From an uncultured bacterium (GTDB lineage Bacteria; Verrucomicrobiota; Lentisphaeria; Victivallales; UBA1829), in NCBI GenBank assembly GCA_902778895.1, contig CACYZF010000007.1, forward strand, positions 62,001 through 126,000: a DNA stretch of 64,000 bases, read 5' to 3'. A model generated the notes under the pieces. The model saw nothing but the letters and a program-made list of their open reading frames with translations, ran no database searches and was not told the DNA's origin. Position numbers and translations under genes: made by a program. This document shows positions 8,817 through 17,406 of the stretch, piece by piece. Each line of letters opens with the position of its first letter. Position 1 is the first letter of the stretch.

Positions 8817-9695
8817 ATGTCTTCCACTTTTTTTCAAACTTTTCCCGAAAAACCGGCCGCGGCCGTGTTTTTAAGCGGGACCGGCACGAACGCCGCCAAG
8901 CTGCTTGAGGGGTGGCACTCCGGCGCGTTTTCCGGCTGGACCCCGCGCGTCCTGGTGACCGACAAACCCGAAACGAGCCGTGCCCGCGCCCTGGCGGCGC
9001 AATACGGACTGCCGCTGGTCGAACACGATATCGCGAAATTCTACCGCGAACGCGGCCTGGAAAAGATCGCGCTGACCTCGGAGCGCGCGCTTCAGGTGCG
9101 CGAAGAATGGACCGGCGCGCTGATCCGCCTGCTCATGCCGTTCAATGTCCAGTTCGGTATCCTCGCCGGATTCGTGCCGCTCTCCAACATCACGTGCGTC
9201 CTGCCGTGCCTGAACGTCCATCCCGGCGACCTCACGCTTGAGGAGGACGGACGGCGTTATCTGGCCGGACTCCAGCGTCTCCCGGTCGAGACGGCTCTGC
9301 TCCGCGGCCACACGAGCCTCCGCAGCAGCGTGATCATCGCGCAGGCGTTCACCGGCGGCGCGAAGGAGATGGACTCCGGCCCGGTGCTGGGGATCTCCGC
9401 CCCGGTCCCGGTCGATCTCATGGGCGCGACCGTCGACGAGCTCAGGGGGTGCCAGGAGGCGCGTCAGGGGAAGAAGCCCGCCGAGTACCGCGGCGACCTG
9501 CTGATGCAGGCGGCGGAACGCAACCTGGAGAACCTGAAGGAGCACGGCGACTGGGTCGTCTTCCCCCAGACGGTCGACGATTTCGCGCGGAACAAGTTCT
9601 CGCTGGATCCGGACGGCACGCTGCGTTACGAGGGGAACCCCGTGAAGACGGTGGAATATTCGGAAAACGCCGCGCCGCGTCCGGTCGCCCTCTGA
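8817..9695 (+). CDS. Formyltransferase-family protein (PurN-like)
   Basis: 292 residues resembling phosphoribosylglycinamide formyltransferase, which moves a formyl group from 10-formyl-THF to GAR in purine synthesis. Visible features are the N-terminal FLSGTGTNAAKL loop (PurN: SGxGSN), the catalytic Asn and His in LNVHPGDL, and the catalytic Asp in EMDSGPVLG. It is about 80 residues longer than E. coli PurN, with extra sequence around 55-110 and at the end, and NVHPGDL is followed by an unusual charged stretch. PurN itself or a sugar/other formyltransferase is possible. It is monocistronic, upstream of alaS. Confidence 0.72.
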   Translation: MSSTFFQTFPEKPAAAVFLSGTGTNAAKLLEGWHSGAFSGWTPRVLVTDKPETSRARALAAQYGLPLVEHDIAKFYRERGLEKIALTSERALQVREEWTGALIRLLMPFNVQFGILAGFVPLSNITCVLPCLNVHPGDLTLEEDGRRYLAGLQRLPVETALLRGHTSLRSSVIIAQAFTGGAKEMDSGPVLGISAPVPVDLMGATVDELRGCQEARQGKKPAEYRGDLLMQAAERNLENLKEHGDWVVFPQTVDDFARNKFSLDPDGTLRYEGNPVKTVEYSENAAPRPVAL

Positions 9696-9743
9696 TTCCC
9701 GGCATTCAGAAACAATTTTAAGATAAAACACGCGTTTTTCCAC

Positions 9744-9772
9744 TTGTAAAAAGGCGGAAACGGGTGTATTAT
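9744..9772 (+). promoter_or_regulatory. Promoter of alaS
   Basis: -35 TTGTAA (9744-9749), 17-nt spacer, -10 TATTAT (9767-9772). The alaS start is 41 nt downstream with GGAGA as SD. Confidence 0.6.
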
Positions 9773-9812
9773 TATTGTTTGGTTTGACAACTTACATGGA
9801 GACACCCATATT

Positions 9813-11618
9813 ATGATTACCACAGCCGCTCAACTTCGCGAAAAGTACCTGCAATTCTTCCAGTCCAAGGGTCACGCGGTCATCCGCAGCGCCTCCCTGG
9901 TGCCGGACAACGACCCGACCGTGCTCTTCACGACCGCCGGGATGCACCCGCTGGTGCCGTATCTCCTCGGCGAAAAACACCCGCAGGGGACCCGCCTCAC
10001 CGACGTCCAGAAGTGCATCCGCACGGGCGACATCGACGACGTGGGCGACGCCGTGCACCTCACGTTCTTCGAGATGCTGGGCAACTGGTCCCTCGGCGAC
10101 TACTTCAAGAAAGAGGCGATCGCGTTCAGCTACGAATTTCTGACCTCGCCCGACTACCTCGGATTCCCGCTCGAAATGCTCGGTTTCACCGTGTTCGCCG
10201 GCGACGAGGACGCCCCGTTCGACGAGGAAGCCTACAACGAATGGCGCAACCACGGCGTGAGCGAGAAACGCATCGCGAAGCTCCCGAAGAAGGACAACTG
10301 GTGGGGTCCCGCCGGCATCACCGGCCCCTGCGGCCCAGATACCGAATTCTTCTACTGGACCGGCCCGAAGCCCGCGCCCGAAGTCTTCGATCCCTCCGAC
10401 AAGCGCTGGGTCGAAATCTGGAATAACGTCTTCATGCAGTATTTCAAGCAGGCGGACGGCACGTTTACCCCGCTCGCGCAGAAGAACGTCGACACCGGCA
10501 TGGGCCTCGAACGCGTGACCGCCATCCTGCAGGGCAAGGACAACTGCTACGAGACCGAGCTCTTCACCCCGATCTTCGCCAAGCTCGACGAGATCCGCGG
10601 TGCAACGCATGAAGCCGGTACGCCCAGGACCGCGCCCGAACGCATCGTGGCCGACCACATCCGCGCCGCCGTCTTCATCATCGCCGACGGCGTCGTGCCC
10701 GACAAGAACGGCCGCGAGTACGTGCTCCGCCGCATCATCCGCCGCGCCATCCGCGAGGGAAGCAACAACCTCGGCATCAAGGAGGCGTTCACCGCGAAGA
10801 TCGCCGAAGTCGTGATCTCCATCATGGGCGGCTTCTACCCGGAACTGAACGCCCAGCGCGAGACCATCATTTCCGAGCTCAACCGCGAGGAGGAGACGTT
10901 CCAGCGCACGCTCGAACGCGGCACCCGCGAGTTCGAGAAGATGGTGGCGCGCGTGCCGGATTTCGTGACGAACAAGGTCATCTCCGGCAAGAACGCGTTC
11001 AACCTGTACGAGACCTACGGATTCCCGATCGAGCTCACGGTCGAAATGGCGAAGGAAAAGAACTTCACTGTCGACATGAAGGGCTACGAGGAAGCCCGCC
11101 AGAAACACATCGCCGACTCCCAGACCGCCGAAAAAGGCCAGAACAAGGGCGGTCTCGCCGATCATTCCGAGGCGTCCGCCGAACTCCACACCGCCACGCA
11201 CCTGCTCCACAAGGCGCTCCGCCTCGTGCTCGGCGATCATGTGGCGCAGAAGGGGTCCAACATCGACGGCGTCCGTCTCCGCTTCGACTTCTCCCATCCC
11301 GAGAAAATGACGCCGGAACAGATCGCCGAGGTCGAGCGCATCGTAAATGAGCAGATCAAAGCCGACCTCCCGGTCGTCTGCCGCGAGATGTCCCCCGACG
11401 CCGCCCGCGCCGAGGGCGCCATCGGCCTCTTCGGCAACAAGTACGGCGACATCGTGAAAGTCTACAGCATGGGCGATTTCTCCAAGGAGATCTGCGGCGG
11501 CCCGCATGCCACGCATACTGGCGCGCTCGGCGGCTTCAAGATCATGAAGGAGGAAAGCTCCAGCCGCGGCGTCCGCCGCATCAAAGCCGTGCTTGTCAAG
11601 GACGGCGAACAGAAATAA
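9813..11618 (+). CDS. alaS: Alanyl-tRNA synthetase, short form
   Basis: Charges tRNA-Ala. Its 601 residues cover the class II catalytic domain (VLFTTAGMHPLVPYLLG; FFEMLGNWSLGDYFKKEAI), the tRNA-recognition region (VLRRIIRRAIREG) and the editing domain with Zn ligands (THLLH about residue 460; CGGPHATHTG about residue 560). The protein ends right after the editing domain. The C-terminal DHHA1/C-Ala dimerisation region of typical bacterial AlaRS (about 870 residues) is absent, and the STAS gene starts 12 nt later, so there is no room for it. This looks like a natural short form rather than a frameshift. Confidence 0.95.
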   Translation: MITTAAQLREKYLQFFQSKGHAVIRSASLVPDNDPTVLFTTAGMHPLVPYLLGEKHPQGTRLTDVQKCIRTGDIDDVGDAVHLTFFEMLGNWSLGDYFKKEAIAFSYEFLTSPDYLGFPLEMLGFTVFAGDEDAPFDEEAYNEWRNHGVSEKRIAKLPKKDNWWGPAGITGPCGPDTEFFYWTGPKPAPEVFDPSDKRWVEIWNNVFMQYFKQADGTFTPLAQKNVDTGMGLERVTAILQGKDNCYETELFTPIFAKLDEIRGATHEAGTPRTAPERIVADHIRAAVFIIADGVVPDKNGREYVLRRIIRRAIREGSNNLGIKEAFTAKIAEVVISIMGGFYPELNAQRETIISELNREEETFQRTLERGTREFEKMVARVPDFVTNKVISGKNAFNLYETYGFPIELTVEMAKEKNFTVDMKGYEEARQKHIADSQTAEKGQNKGGLADHSEASAELHTATHLLHKALRLVLGDHVAQKGSNIDGVRLRFDFSHPEKMTPEQIAEVERIVNEQIKADLPVVCREMSPDAARAEGAIGLFGNKYGDIVKVYSMGDFSKEICGGPHATHTGALGGFKIMKEESSSRGVRRIKAVLVKDGEQK

Positions 11619-11630
11619 GGAGAACCGACC

Positions 11631-12131
11631 ATGGAAAAAGGCGAAGTTTTCATTTCCGAAAAAGACGCGGTCACGTTCATCCGCGTGAAGGGCAATGCCT
11701 CGTTCGTTTGCGCTCCGCCGCTCCGTGAGCTCGCGAAGAAGCTCGCCGCAGAGCCGTTCGGCGGCCTGAAGATCGACCTGGAGGAATGCACCTGGATGGA
11801 CAGCACCTTCATGGGCATGCTCGCCATGCTCGGCCTGAACGCGAAAAAGAAAAACGTCCCGGCCGAGATCTGGAACGCCTCCGAACAGAACGAAAAACTG
11901 CTCTGCGGCCTCGGATTGAAGAAGGTCTTCGCGTTCGAGAACGGAGCGTTCGGCGGCGCGGAAGACACTGCGGCGGCGTCCAACGCCGCGACCGCGGAGT
12001 GCAACGCCCGGAACGTGCTCGACGCCCACCAGACCCTGATGGACATCGACGAGGGCAACGTGCAGAAATTCGAGAAGGTCGTCGAGTTCGTCAAAAAAGA
12101 CATCGACAGAATGGAACAGAAGAAGGACTGA
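11631..12131 (+). CDS. STAS-domain protein (anti-anti-sigma type)
   Basis: 166 residues. The N-terminal 105 or so form a STAS domain: VTFIRVKGNASF, then LKIDLEECTWMDSTFMGML. In SpoIIAA-type antagonists the Ser of the MDSS loop is the phosphorylated residue; here Ser58 in MDST keeps that place, so phospho-regulation is plausible. The tail (about 110-166) is acidic and helical. It lies 12 nt after alaS and 54 nt before fumC on the same strand. No RsbW-type kinase is adjacent; the SpoIIE-like protein at 49135 could belong to the same network, but that is speculation. Confidence 0.85.
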   Translation: MEKGEVFISEKDAVTFIRVKGNASFVCAPPLRELAKKLAAEPFGGLKIDLEECTWMDSTFMGMLAMLGLNAKKKNVPAEIWNASEQNEKLLCGLGLKKVFAFENGAFGGAEDTAAASNAATAECNARNVLDAHQTLMDIDEGNVQKFEKVVEFVKKDIDRMEQKKD

Positions 12132-12185
12132 AGCGGATCCCGATACCCGCCGCAGCCCCGGAACCGAACAGGATTACGCCCGACC

Positions 12186-13577
12186 ATGGCAGAGCGCATT
12201 GAAACCGACAGCATGGGGCCGATCGCCGTCCCCGCCGAACACTACTGGGGCGCGCAGACGCAGCGTTCCCTGATCCATTTCAACATCGGGGACGACCTGA
12301 TCCCGCGCGAGGTGATTCGCGGATTCGCCGTGCTGAAGAAGGCTTGCGCGCTCGCCAATCGCGGCCTCGGTAAGCTCGATCCCGCTTTGGCGGACGCAAT
12401 CTGCGCCGCCTGCGACGAGATCCTCGCCGGGAAGTTTGACGGCGAATTCCCGCTGAAAGTCTGGATGACCGGAAGCGGCACGCAGTCCAATATGAACGTG
12501 AACGAGGTCGTTTCCAACCGCGCGAACGAACTGCTCGGCGGCGAACGTGGCGCGAAAAAGCCCGTCCACCCGAATGACCACGTCAACAAGTCCCAGTCCT
12601 CCAATGACACCTTCCCGGCGGCCATGCACATCGCCGCCGCCTGCGCCCTGGTGCAGACGCTCCTGCCCGCTGTCTGCGAACTCCGCGACGCCGTTGCGAA
12701 GAAGGAAGCCGAGTTCGCCGACATCGTGAAGATCGGCCGCACGCACCTTCAGGACGCCGTGCCGCTGACGCTCGGACAGGAATTCTCCGGTTACCGCGCC
12801 CAGCTCGACGCCGCCATCGCGCGCATCGAAGGCGTCCTGCCGGAACTCTATGAACTCGCGCTCGGCGGGACCGCCGTCGGGACCGGCCTCAACGCGCCGG
12901 AAGGCTTCGCCGAAGCCGCCGCGAAGGAGATCGCCGCGCTGACCGGACTGCCGTTCGTCTCCGGCCGCAACAAATTCGCGCTCCTTGCCGGGCATGACGC
13001 GATCGTGGCCGCCAGCGGCACGCTCCGCACGCTCGCCTGCGCCCTCATGAAGATGGCGAACGACATCCGGTGGCTTGCCAGCGGTCCGCGCTGCGGCCTC
13101 GGCGAGCTGATCCTCCCCGAAAACGAACCCGGCTCCTCCATCATGCCCGGCAAGGTGAACCCGACCCAGTGCGAGGCCATGACCATGGTCTGCGTGCAGG
13201 TGATCGGGCTGGACACCGCGGTCGCGATGGCCGGGACACAAGGCAATTTCGAGCTGAACGTCTTCAAGCCCGTGATGATCTTCGACCTGCTGACCGAAAT
13301 CCGCCTCATCGCGGATTCCTGCCGCTCGTTCACCAAATATGCGCTCGACGGCCTCCGTGCCGACACCGTCCGCATCGGCGAACTCCTGAACCGTTCCCTG
13401 ATGCTCGTGACCGCGCTGTCGCCCGTCATCGGCTACGACAACGCCGCCGCGATCGCGAAGACCGCCCACAAGAAGGGCCTGACGCTGAAGGAAGCCGCGC
13501 TCGCCAGCGGGCTCATCGACGAGGCCGCGTTCGACGCCGCCGTCCGCCCCGAAAAGATGGTCGGGAAAAAGCTCTGA
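12186..13577 (+). CDS. fumC: Fumarate hydratase class II
   Basis: Interconverts fumarate and malate in the TCA cycle. 463 residues, the usual class II length. The family motifs are all present: [18 protein letters not shown] (about 97), [14 protein letters not shown] (about 185) and the mobile Ser loop [15 protein letters not shown] (about 317-331). It is the last gene of the alaS-STAS-fumC run and is followed by a strong terminator. Confidence 0.97.
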   Translation: MAERIETDSMGPIAVPAEHYWGAQTQRSLIHFNIGDDLIPREVIRGFAVLKKACALANRGLGKLDPALADAICAACDEILAGKFDGEFPLKVWMTGSGTQSNMNVNEVVSNRANELLGGERGAKKPVHPNDHVNKSQSSNDTFPAAMHIAAACALVQTLLPAVCELRDAVAKKEAEFADIVKIGRTHLQDAVPLTLGQEFSGYRAQLDAAIARIEGVLPELYELALGGTAVGTGLNAPEGFAEAAAKEIAALTGLPFVSGRNKFALLAGHDAIVAASGTLRTLACALMKMANDIRWLASGPRCGLGELILPENEPGSSIMPGKVNPTQCEAMTMVCVQVIGLDTAVAMAGTQGNFELNVFKPVMIFDLLTEIRLIADSCRSFTKYALDGLRADTVRIGELLNRSLMLVTALSPVIGYDNAAAIAKTAHKKGLTLKEAALASGLIDEAAFDAAVRPEKMVGKKL

Positions 13578-13600
13578 ATTCGTTTTAACATTTTCCGCAT

Positions 13601-13645
13601 AAAAAGCGGGGCCGACGGATCGACCGACGGTCCCGTTTCTTTTTC
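13601..13645 (+). terminator. Rho-independent terminator after fumC
   Basis: A GC-rich stem (CGGGGCCG against CGGTCCCG with a wobble pair, plus CGG/CCG inside) is followed by TTTCTTTTT. Confidence 0.75.
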
Positions 13646-13766
13646 CCTGACCCTGACTTTTTCGTAAAAAGAATGGAACAATCGAAACGATCTTCTGTCG
13701 CAAAAAATAAAGATTATTTTGCTCAATAAAATACTATATTCTACCCGAAAAACTTCATGCTTTCTC

Positions 13767-13795
13767 TTGATGTTTCTGTTGAGTAGCGATATATT
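13767..13795 (+). promoter_or_regulatory. Promoter of the Sel1-type lipoprotein remnant
   Basis: -35 TTGATG (13767-13772), 17-nt spacer, -10 TATATT (13790-13795). It is intact although the gene behind it is frameshifted. Confidence 0.6.
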
Positions 13796-13846
13796 ATTAT
13801 TCTCAAAATAAAGAAGATTGTTTCTGTACCACATAAGAAGACAGTC

Positions 13847-14120
13847 ATGAAACCTTTCTGCCGCGTGCTTTTTTGTATTTTCTATCGTTTTCGCCGCCTC
13901 GTTTTCAGCGTGTAGTACGGTAAATTCCGGTCAGGATATCAAACAGATTCGGAAAGCCGCTGAACAGGGGCATGTCCAGGCGCAATACAATCTCGACGTC
14001 TGCTACGAAAACGGCGATGGTGTTGAACAGGACAAAGCTGAAGATGTGAAATGGCTCCGCAAAGCCGCGGATCAGGGCTTCGAACTGGCAGAAAAGTTTT
14101 TGAAGGAACTGGAAAACTGA
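13847..14120 (+). pseudogene. Frameshifted Sel1-repeat lipoprotein
   Basis: From ATG 13847 the frame reads MKPFCRVLF and then hits a stop. Removing one T from the six-T run at 13869-13874 restores a roughly 90-codon gene ending at TGA 14118-14120. The restored product has a lipoprotein signal (VLFVFSIVFAASFSAC, lipobox Cys) and one Sel1-like repeat (AAEQGHVQAQYNLDVCYENG, GVEQDKAEDVKWLRKAADQG). It could be a true inactivation, a phase-variable tract or a sequencing error. Codon usage is more AT-rich than in the neighbours. Sel1 proteins are scaffold-like; no specific role can be given. Confidence 0.7.
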
Positions 14121-14228
14121 GCGGAAGACGGCTTTAAGATCGTTCAATTTGCCTCCGGGATGGCATTCTCACCGTTCCGGAGACCAGCGCAAGCGTTGCT
14201 GAACAGTGTCCAGCTATGCCCGGACACG

Positions 14229-14253
14229 GGAGGACAAGTCCTTCCTCTTTTTT
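14229..14253 (+). terminator. Possible terminator of the Sel1 remnant
   Basis: A short stem (GGAGGAC against GTCCTTCC with a bulge, loop AA) is followed by CTCTTTTTT. The stem is weak. Confidence 0.4.
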
Positions 14254-14266
14254 CTGCAGAACTTGC

Positions 14267-14304
14267 AAAAAACAGCCCCCGGAGCCTTCAGCAGGTCCGG
14301 GGGC
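14267..14304 (-). terminator. Terminator of metY
   Basis: A perfect 9-bp stem (GCCCCCGGA against TCCGGGGGC) lies 40 nt beyond the metY stop and is followed on the minus strand by TGTTTTTT. Confidence 0.85.
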
Positions 14305-14343
14305 TTCCTTATACCCTAACCCTAACTTTCAGGGAAACTTTCA

Positions 14344-15621
14344 TTAAATAAGCTTCAGGGCATCGTCCAGCGCGCCGATGATGTCGTCGACGTTCTCGAG
14401 GCCGATGGAGAGGCGGATGAGCTCGGGCGGGAGCCCCGCCTTGATCTGGTCCTCTTCGCTCAGCTGGGAGTGCGTCGTGCTGGCGGGGTGGATGATGAGG
14501 CTCTTGGCGTCGCCGACGTTCGCGATGATCGTGAAGAGGGAGACGTTGTCGACGAGCTTCTGCGCGGCTTCCGCGCCGCCCTTCACGCCGAAGACGACCA
14601 TGCCGTTCGCGCCGTTCGGCAGATATTTCTGCGCCAGCGGCTGGAATCCCGGATACTTGACCCAGGCGGCCTTCGGATGGTTCTTCAGGAAGTTCGCGAC
14701 CGCGAGGCCGTTTTCGCTGTGGCGCGCGGTGCGGAGCGGGAGGGATTCGAGGCCCTGGAGGAAGATCCAGGCTGCGTCCGGGGCGAGCGTCGGTCCCTGG
14801 TTGCGGAGGCCGACCGTGCGGAGACGCAGGATGAACGCGAGCGGGTTGTTCGGACCGAGGTCGTGGGCGAAACGCAGGCCGTGGTAGCCGCGGTCGGGCT
14901 CGTTGTACAGCGCGAACTTCGGATCGGTCCAGTCGAAATTGCCCGCGTCGACGACCGCGCCGCCGATGGCCGTGCCGTGTCCGCCGATCCACTTCGAAAG
15001 CGAGTGAATCACGATGTTCGCGCCGTGTTCGATCGGGCGGAGCAGGGTGGGCGGAGTGAACGTGGAGTCGACGATGAGCGGGAGGTGGTGCTTCTGCGCG
15101 ATCTTCGCGTAGGCTTCGATGTCGGCGATGTCGAGGCCGGGGTTGCCGACGGTCTCGATGTAGATGGCGCGGGTGCGCTCGTTGATCGCGCGTTCGACGG
15201 CCTCGAAATCGTTTACGGGCGTGAAGTTGACCTTGATGCCGTTCTGCGGCAGGATGGCGTCGAACTGCGTGTAGGTGCCGCCGTAGAGGTTGTTCGCAGC
15301 CACGATCTCGTCGCCCTGACGCGCGATGTTCGTGATCGTGAAGTAGATCGCCGCCGTGCCGGAGGAAACGGCGAGGGCGGCCTTGCCGCCGTCGAGCGCG
15401 GCCAGACGCTGTTCGAGCACGTCTTCGGTCGGGTTCATGAGGCGGGCGTAGATGTTGCCGGTTTCGCGCAGGCCGAAGAGGTCGGCGCCGTGCTTGGAGT
15501 TGCGGAACGCGTAGGCCGTGGTGCGGTAGACAGGGACGGCGCGGGAAAGTGTGGTGGGGTCGGGGACCTGTCCGGCGTGAATGGCGAGGGTTTCGATGCG
15601 GTATTGTTTGTTGTCGGCCAT
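14344..15621 (-). CDS. metY: O-acetylhomoserine aminocarboxypropyltransferase
   Basis: PLP enzyme of the Cys/Met-metabolism family that makes homocysteine from O-acetylhomoserine and sulfide. 425 residues is the usual MetY length. Seen: TLAIHAGQVPDPTT at the start, ALAVSSGTAAIYF, YGGTYTQFD, VDSTFTPPTLLRP, and the PLP lysine in SLSKWIGGHG (about residue 209). The start has a strong SD (AAGGAGA). It is a single-gene unit with its own terminator and a 190-nt leader that contains a terminator-like hairpin. Confidence 0.95.
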   Translation of the reverse strand: MADNKQYRIETLAIHAGQVPDPTTLSRAVPVYRTTAYAFRNSKHGADLFGLRETGNIYARLMNPTEDVLEQRLAALDGGKAALAVSSGTAAIYFTITNIARQGDEIVAANNLYGGTYTQFDAILPQNGIKVNFTPVNDFEAVERAINERTRAIYIETVGNPGLDIADIEAYAKIAQKHHLPLIVDSTFTPPTLLRPIEHGANIVIHSLSKWIGGHGTAIGGAVVDAGNFDWTDPKFALYNEPDRGYHGLRFAHDLGPNNPLAFILRLRTVGLRNQGPTLAPDAAWIFLQGLESLPLRTARHSENGLAVANFLKNHPKAAWVKYPGFQPLAQKYLPNGANGMVVFGVKGGAEAAQKLVDNVSLFTIIANVGDAKSLIIHPASTTHSQLSEEDQIKAGLPPELIRLSIGLENVDDIIGALDDALKLI

Positions 15622-15781
15622 GGTGGTATCTCCTTATGCGAACGGAATAGGAAGTGTTCGTGGGGTCGTGTTTGTGTTCAGTGTGGTTTGAATCGGGCTG
15701 TCATGCTTGCGTATTACTTGATCGTGCTCCTGGCAGGTTGTTTTTGTTTAAGTCTATCAAAAAGGTTGTGAATCGTTTCAG

Positions 15782-15804
15782 AAAAAAACCGGAACGGACT
15801 CCGG
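15782..15804 (-). terminator. Terminator-like hairpin in the metY leader
   Basis: On the minus strand the stem CCGGA/TCCGG with a 6-nt loop is followed by seven T. It starts about 13 nt after the predicted transcription start and about 160 nt before metY. The stem is only 5 bp, so strength is uncertain. Confidence 0.45.
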
Positions 15805-15823
15805 AACTAAGACGATGGGAACT

Positions 15824-15851
15824 AATATAGCACGGAAAAACGAGAAGTCAA
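15824..15851 (-). promoter_or_regulatory. Promoter reading toward metY
   Basis: -35 TTGACT, 16-nt spacer, -10 TATATT on the minus strand. This is the best-scoring match by eye in this intergenic region. Confidence 0.6.
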
Positions 15852-15933
15852 GCGCAAAGGCGATAAATTTAGTAGATTTTTTTCCGCAGTTACGGTTTTT
15901 ACCTCGTATTTTGCCGAAAAACGGGTAGCGGAC

Positions 15934-15962
15934 TTGCTTTTTCGGAAAAGAGGCTGTATTGT
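15934..15962 (+). promoter_or_regulatory. Promoter of the glycosyltransferase-like gene
   Basis: -35 TTGCTT, 17-nt spacer, -10 TATTGT. Confidence 0.5.
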
Positions 15963-15989
15963 ATCGGGTGAAAAACATATGAAACAGAT

Positions 15990-16940
15990 ATGACGGAGTA
16001 TCAAGGAATGAAAAACAACACGGTCGTAACGGTCGGCGACATCAATTATCTGTGGGGACTTTTCATGCTTATCGCATCCATGCGGAAATCCGGCATGGAC
16101 GAGCCGGTCCTGGTCGGGGCGCATAAGTTCACGCCCGAGGCGGAGGAGATCCTGAAGCAGCTCGGTGACGTGACCATCTACACGCTGAAGGACATCGACC
16201 ATTCGCTCACCTGCTACAAGCCGCTTGTGATGCTCCAGGCACAGACCGAATACATTACCTGGGCGGACAGCGACGGATATTTTGTGGGAAACTGCTCAAA
16301 ACGTCTGCCGCCGCTTTCGCCGGAGGAGATCCACGTCCGCATGCGCTCTCCGGAGGAACAGCCCAGTGCATTCCGCGGCTACGAATACGGAGAGGACGGA
16401 CACCGCATTCCGAAAGCGATCCTGGACGTATGGAAGGCCGACATCGGCGGCAATTCCGAGCCGCGCACGCACCGGAGCTGTTCCGCGTGCTTCCTCTCGG
16501 TGCATCAGAGCGCCCGCCCGTTCTTGGAGAAATGGCAAAGCCAGATGATGAAGGTGCTGCCGGCCGGAAACAAAGGTGTGGAGGACCGTTCGTTGAAATA
16601 CTATCACCAGCTTGATGAATCGGTTCTGAACAGCATCCTGAGCTTCTGGCCGCAGGCTCCGCGTGTGTCGGACTCGTTCCGGCTGGACAAGGACCGTAAC
16701 GAGCTTTTCGTTCATTTCGTCGGGATTCCGAAGCCATGGATCAACTGGACGCCGAACTCGTTCCGGAATTTTGACACGTACACCGCTGTCGCCGACTGGG
16801 CGGTCAAACAGGGGTTCAAGCTTCCCGGCCCGCTCCCGTACAGCCTGGATCCGGCGCATAAGACCATGTGCCGTCTGCTGTTACATCCGGTCAACATCTG
16901 CACGAAGATCAAACGCCGCCTGAAACGGATATTCCGCTGA
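15990..16940 (+). CDS. Glycosyltransferase-like protein (GT-A fold, GT8-like)
   Basis: 316 residues. The sequence NNTVVTVGDINYLWGLFML near the start and TEYITWADSDGYFVG (DxD-like, about residue 92) fit a GT-A nucleotide-sugar transferase. A later VHFVGIPKPW stretch resembles the HF.G..KPW motif of GT8-type enzymes. The C-terminus is basic and hydrophobic (LLLHPVNICTKIKRRLKRIF), possibly membrane-associated. Neither start is well supported: ATG 15990 has no SD, and ATG 16008 is immediately preceded by AAGGA without spacing. Substrate unknown. Confidence 0.65.
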   Translation: MTEYQGMKNNTVVTVGDINYLWGLFMLIASMRKSGMDEPVLVGAHKFTPEAEEILKQLGDVTIYTLKDIDHSLTCYKPLVMLQAQTEYITWADSDGYFVGNCSKRLPPLSPEEIHVRMRSPEEQPSAFRGYEYGEDGHRIPKAILDVWKADIGGNSEPRTHRSCSACFLSVHQSARPFLEKWQSQMMKVLPAGNKGVEDRSLKYYHQLDESVLNSILSFWPQAPRVSDSFRLDKDRNELFVHFVGIPKPWINWTPNSFRNFDTYTAVADWAVKQGFKLPGPLPYSLDPAHKTMCRLLLHPVNICTKIKRRLKRIFR

Positions 16941-17127
16941 AAGATATCCGTTTCCCCGGAACATGGCAATGAAAACATCGTTCTGCGGTATTATCACCTG
17001 TATCAGGGGATACGTATTCCTGATCTGAACCGAGGACAGTTTTCCATTTTGTGAAGAAAGCAAGCCGGACAAAAGGGAAAAATGGGGCTGATTCCGGGCT
17101 GTTTTCCCATTTTTAAGGCAAAAAAAG

Positions 17128-17204
17128 TGGTGCACCCGGCGGGGCTCGAACCCACCACCTACTGCTCCGGAGGCAGTCGCTCTATCCAAATGAGCTACGG
17201 GTGC
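17128..17204 (-). tRNA. tRNA-Arg (anticodon CCG)
   Basis: 77 nt including an encoded CCA. The acceptor GCACCCG pairs with CGGGTGC; D arm GCTC/GAGC; anticodon stem ACTGC/GCAGT with loop CTCCGGA (anticodon CCG, reads CGG); T loop TTCGAGC. A poly-T stretch follows the CCA on the minus strand. Confidence 0.96.
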
Positions 17205-17406
17205 ACGGTATTATGTAGTCAAATAATATAGCTCAAAGTCAAAAAAAAGCAAATCCGCGTCTCAAAAAAGCAGGAAAATAGCCCGCCGGATCATTGGAGA
17301 ACGGGAGATGCCGGATGCGCCGGTCCTGTTCGCCCTGCCGATGTTGTCCGTGCCCGTTCGGACATGAGGCCACGGCGGCCGCGGGGAGGGGGAGGCGGAC
17401 GGCGGA

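Larger units (their letters stand above)
15622..15989. other. Intergenic region between metY and the glycosyltransferase-like gene
   Basis: 368 bp without a gene. It holds two divergent promoters (minus 15824-15851, plus 15934-15962) and a terminator-like hairpin on the minus strand. No T-box or SAM-riboswitch signature could be recognised by eye in the metY leader. One tiny frame (MTARFKPH, minus strand near 15690) is not convincing. Confidence 0.6.

Noticed and set aside
9792..12029. 745-codon open frame opposite alaS and the STAS gene
   Set aside because: Mirror frame of strongly conserved genes, with a composition typical of antisense frames.
14311..14326. Telomere-like ACCCTAACCCTAAC
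   Set aside because: Only two units, beside a terminator; a chance repeat.
14160..14351. Small plus-strand frame before the metY end
   Set aside because: Covers two terminator hairpins, no SD and no recognisable protein features.
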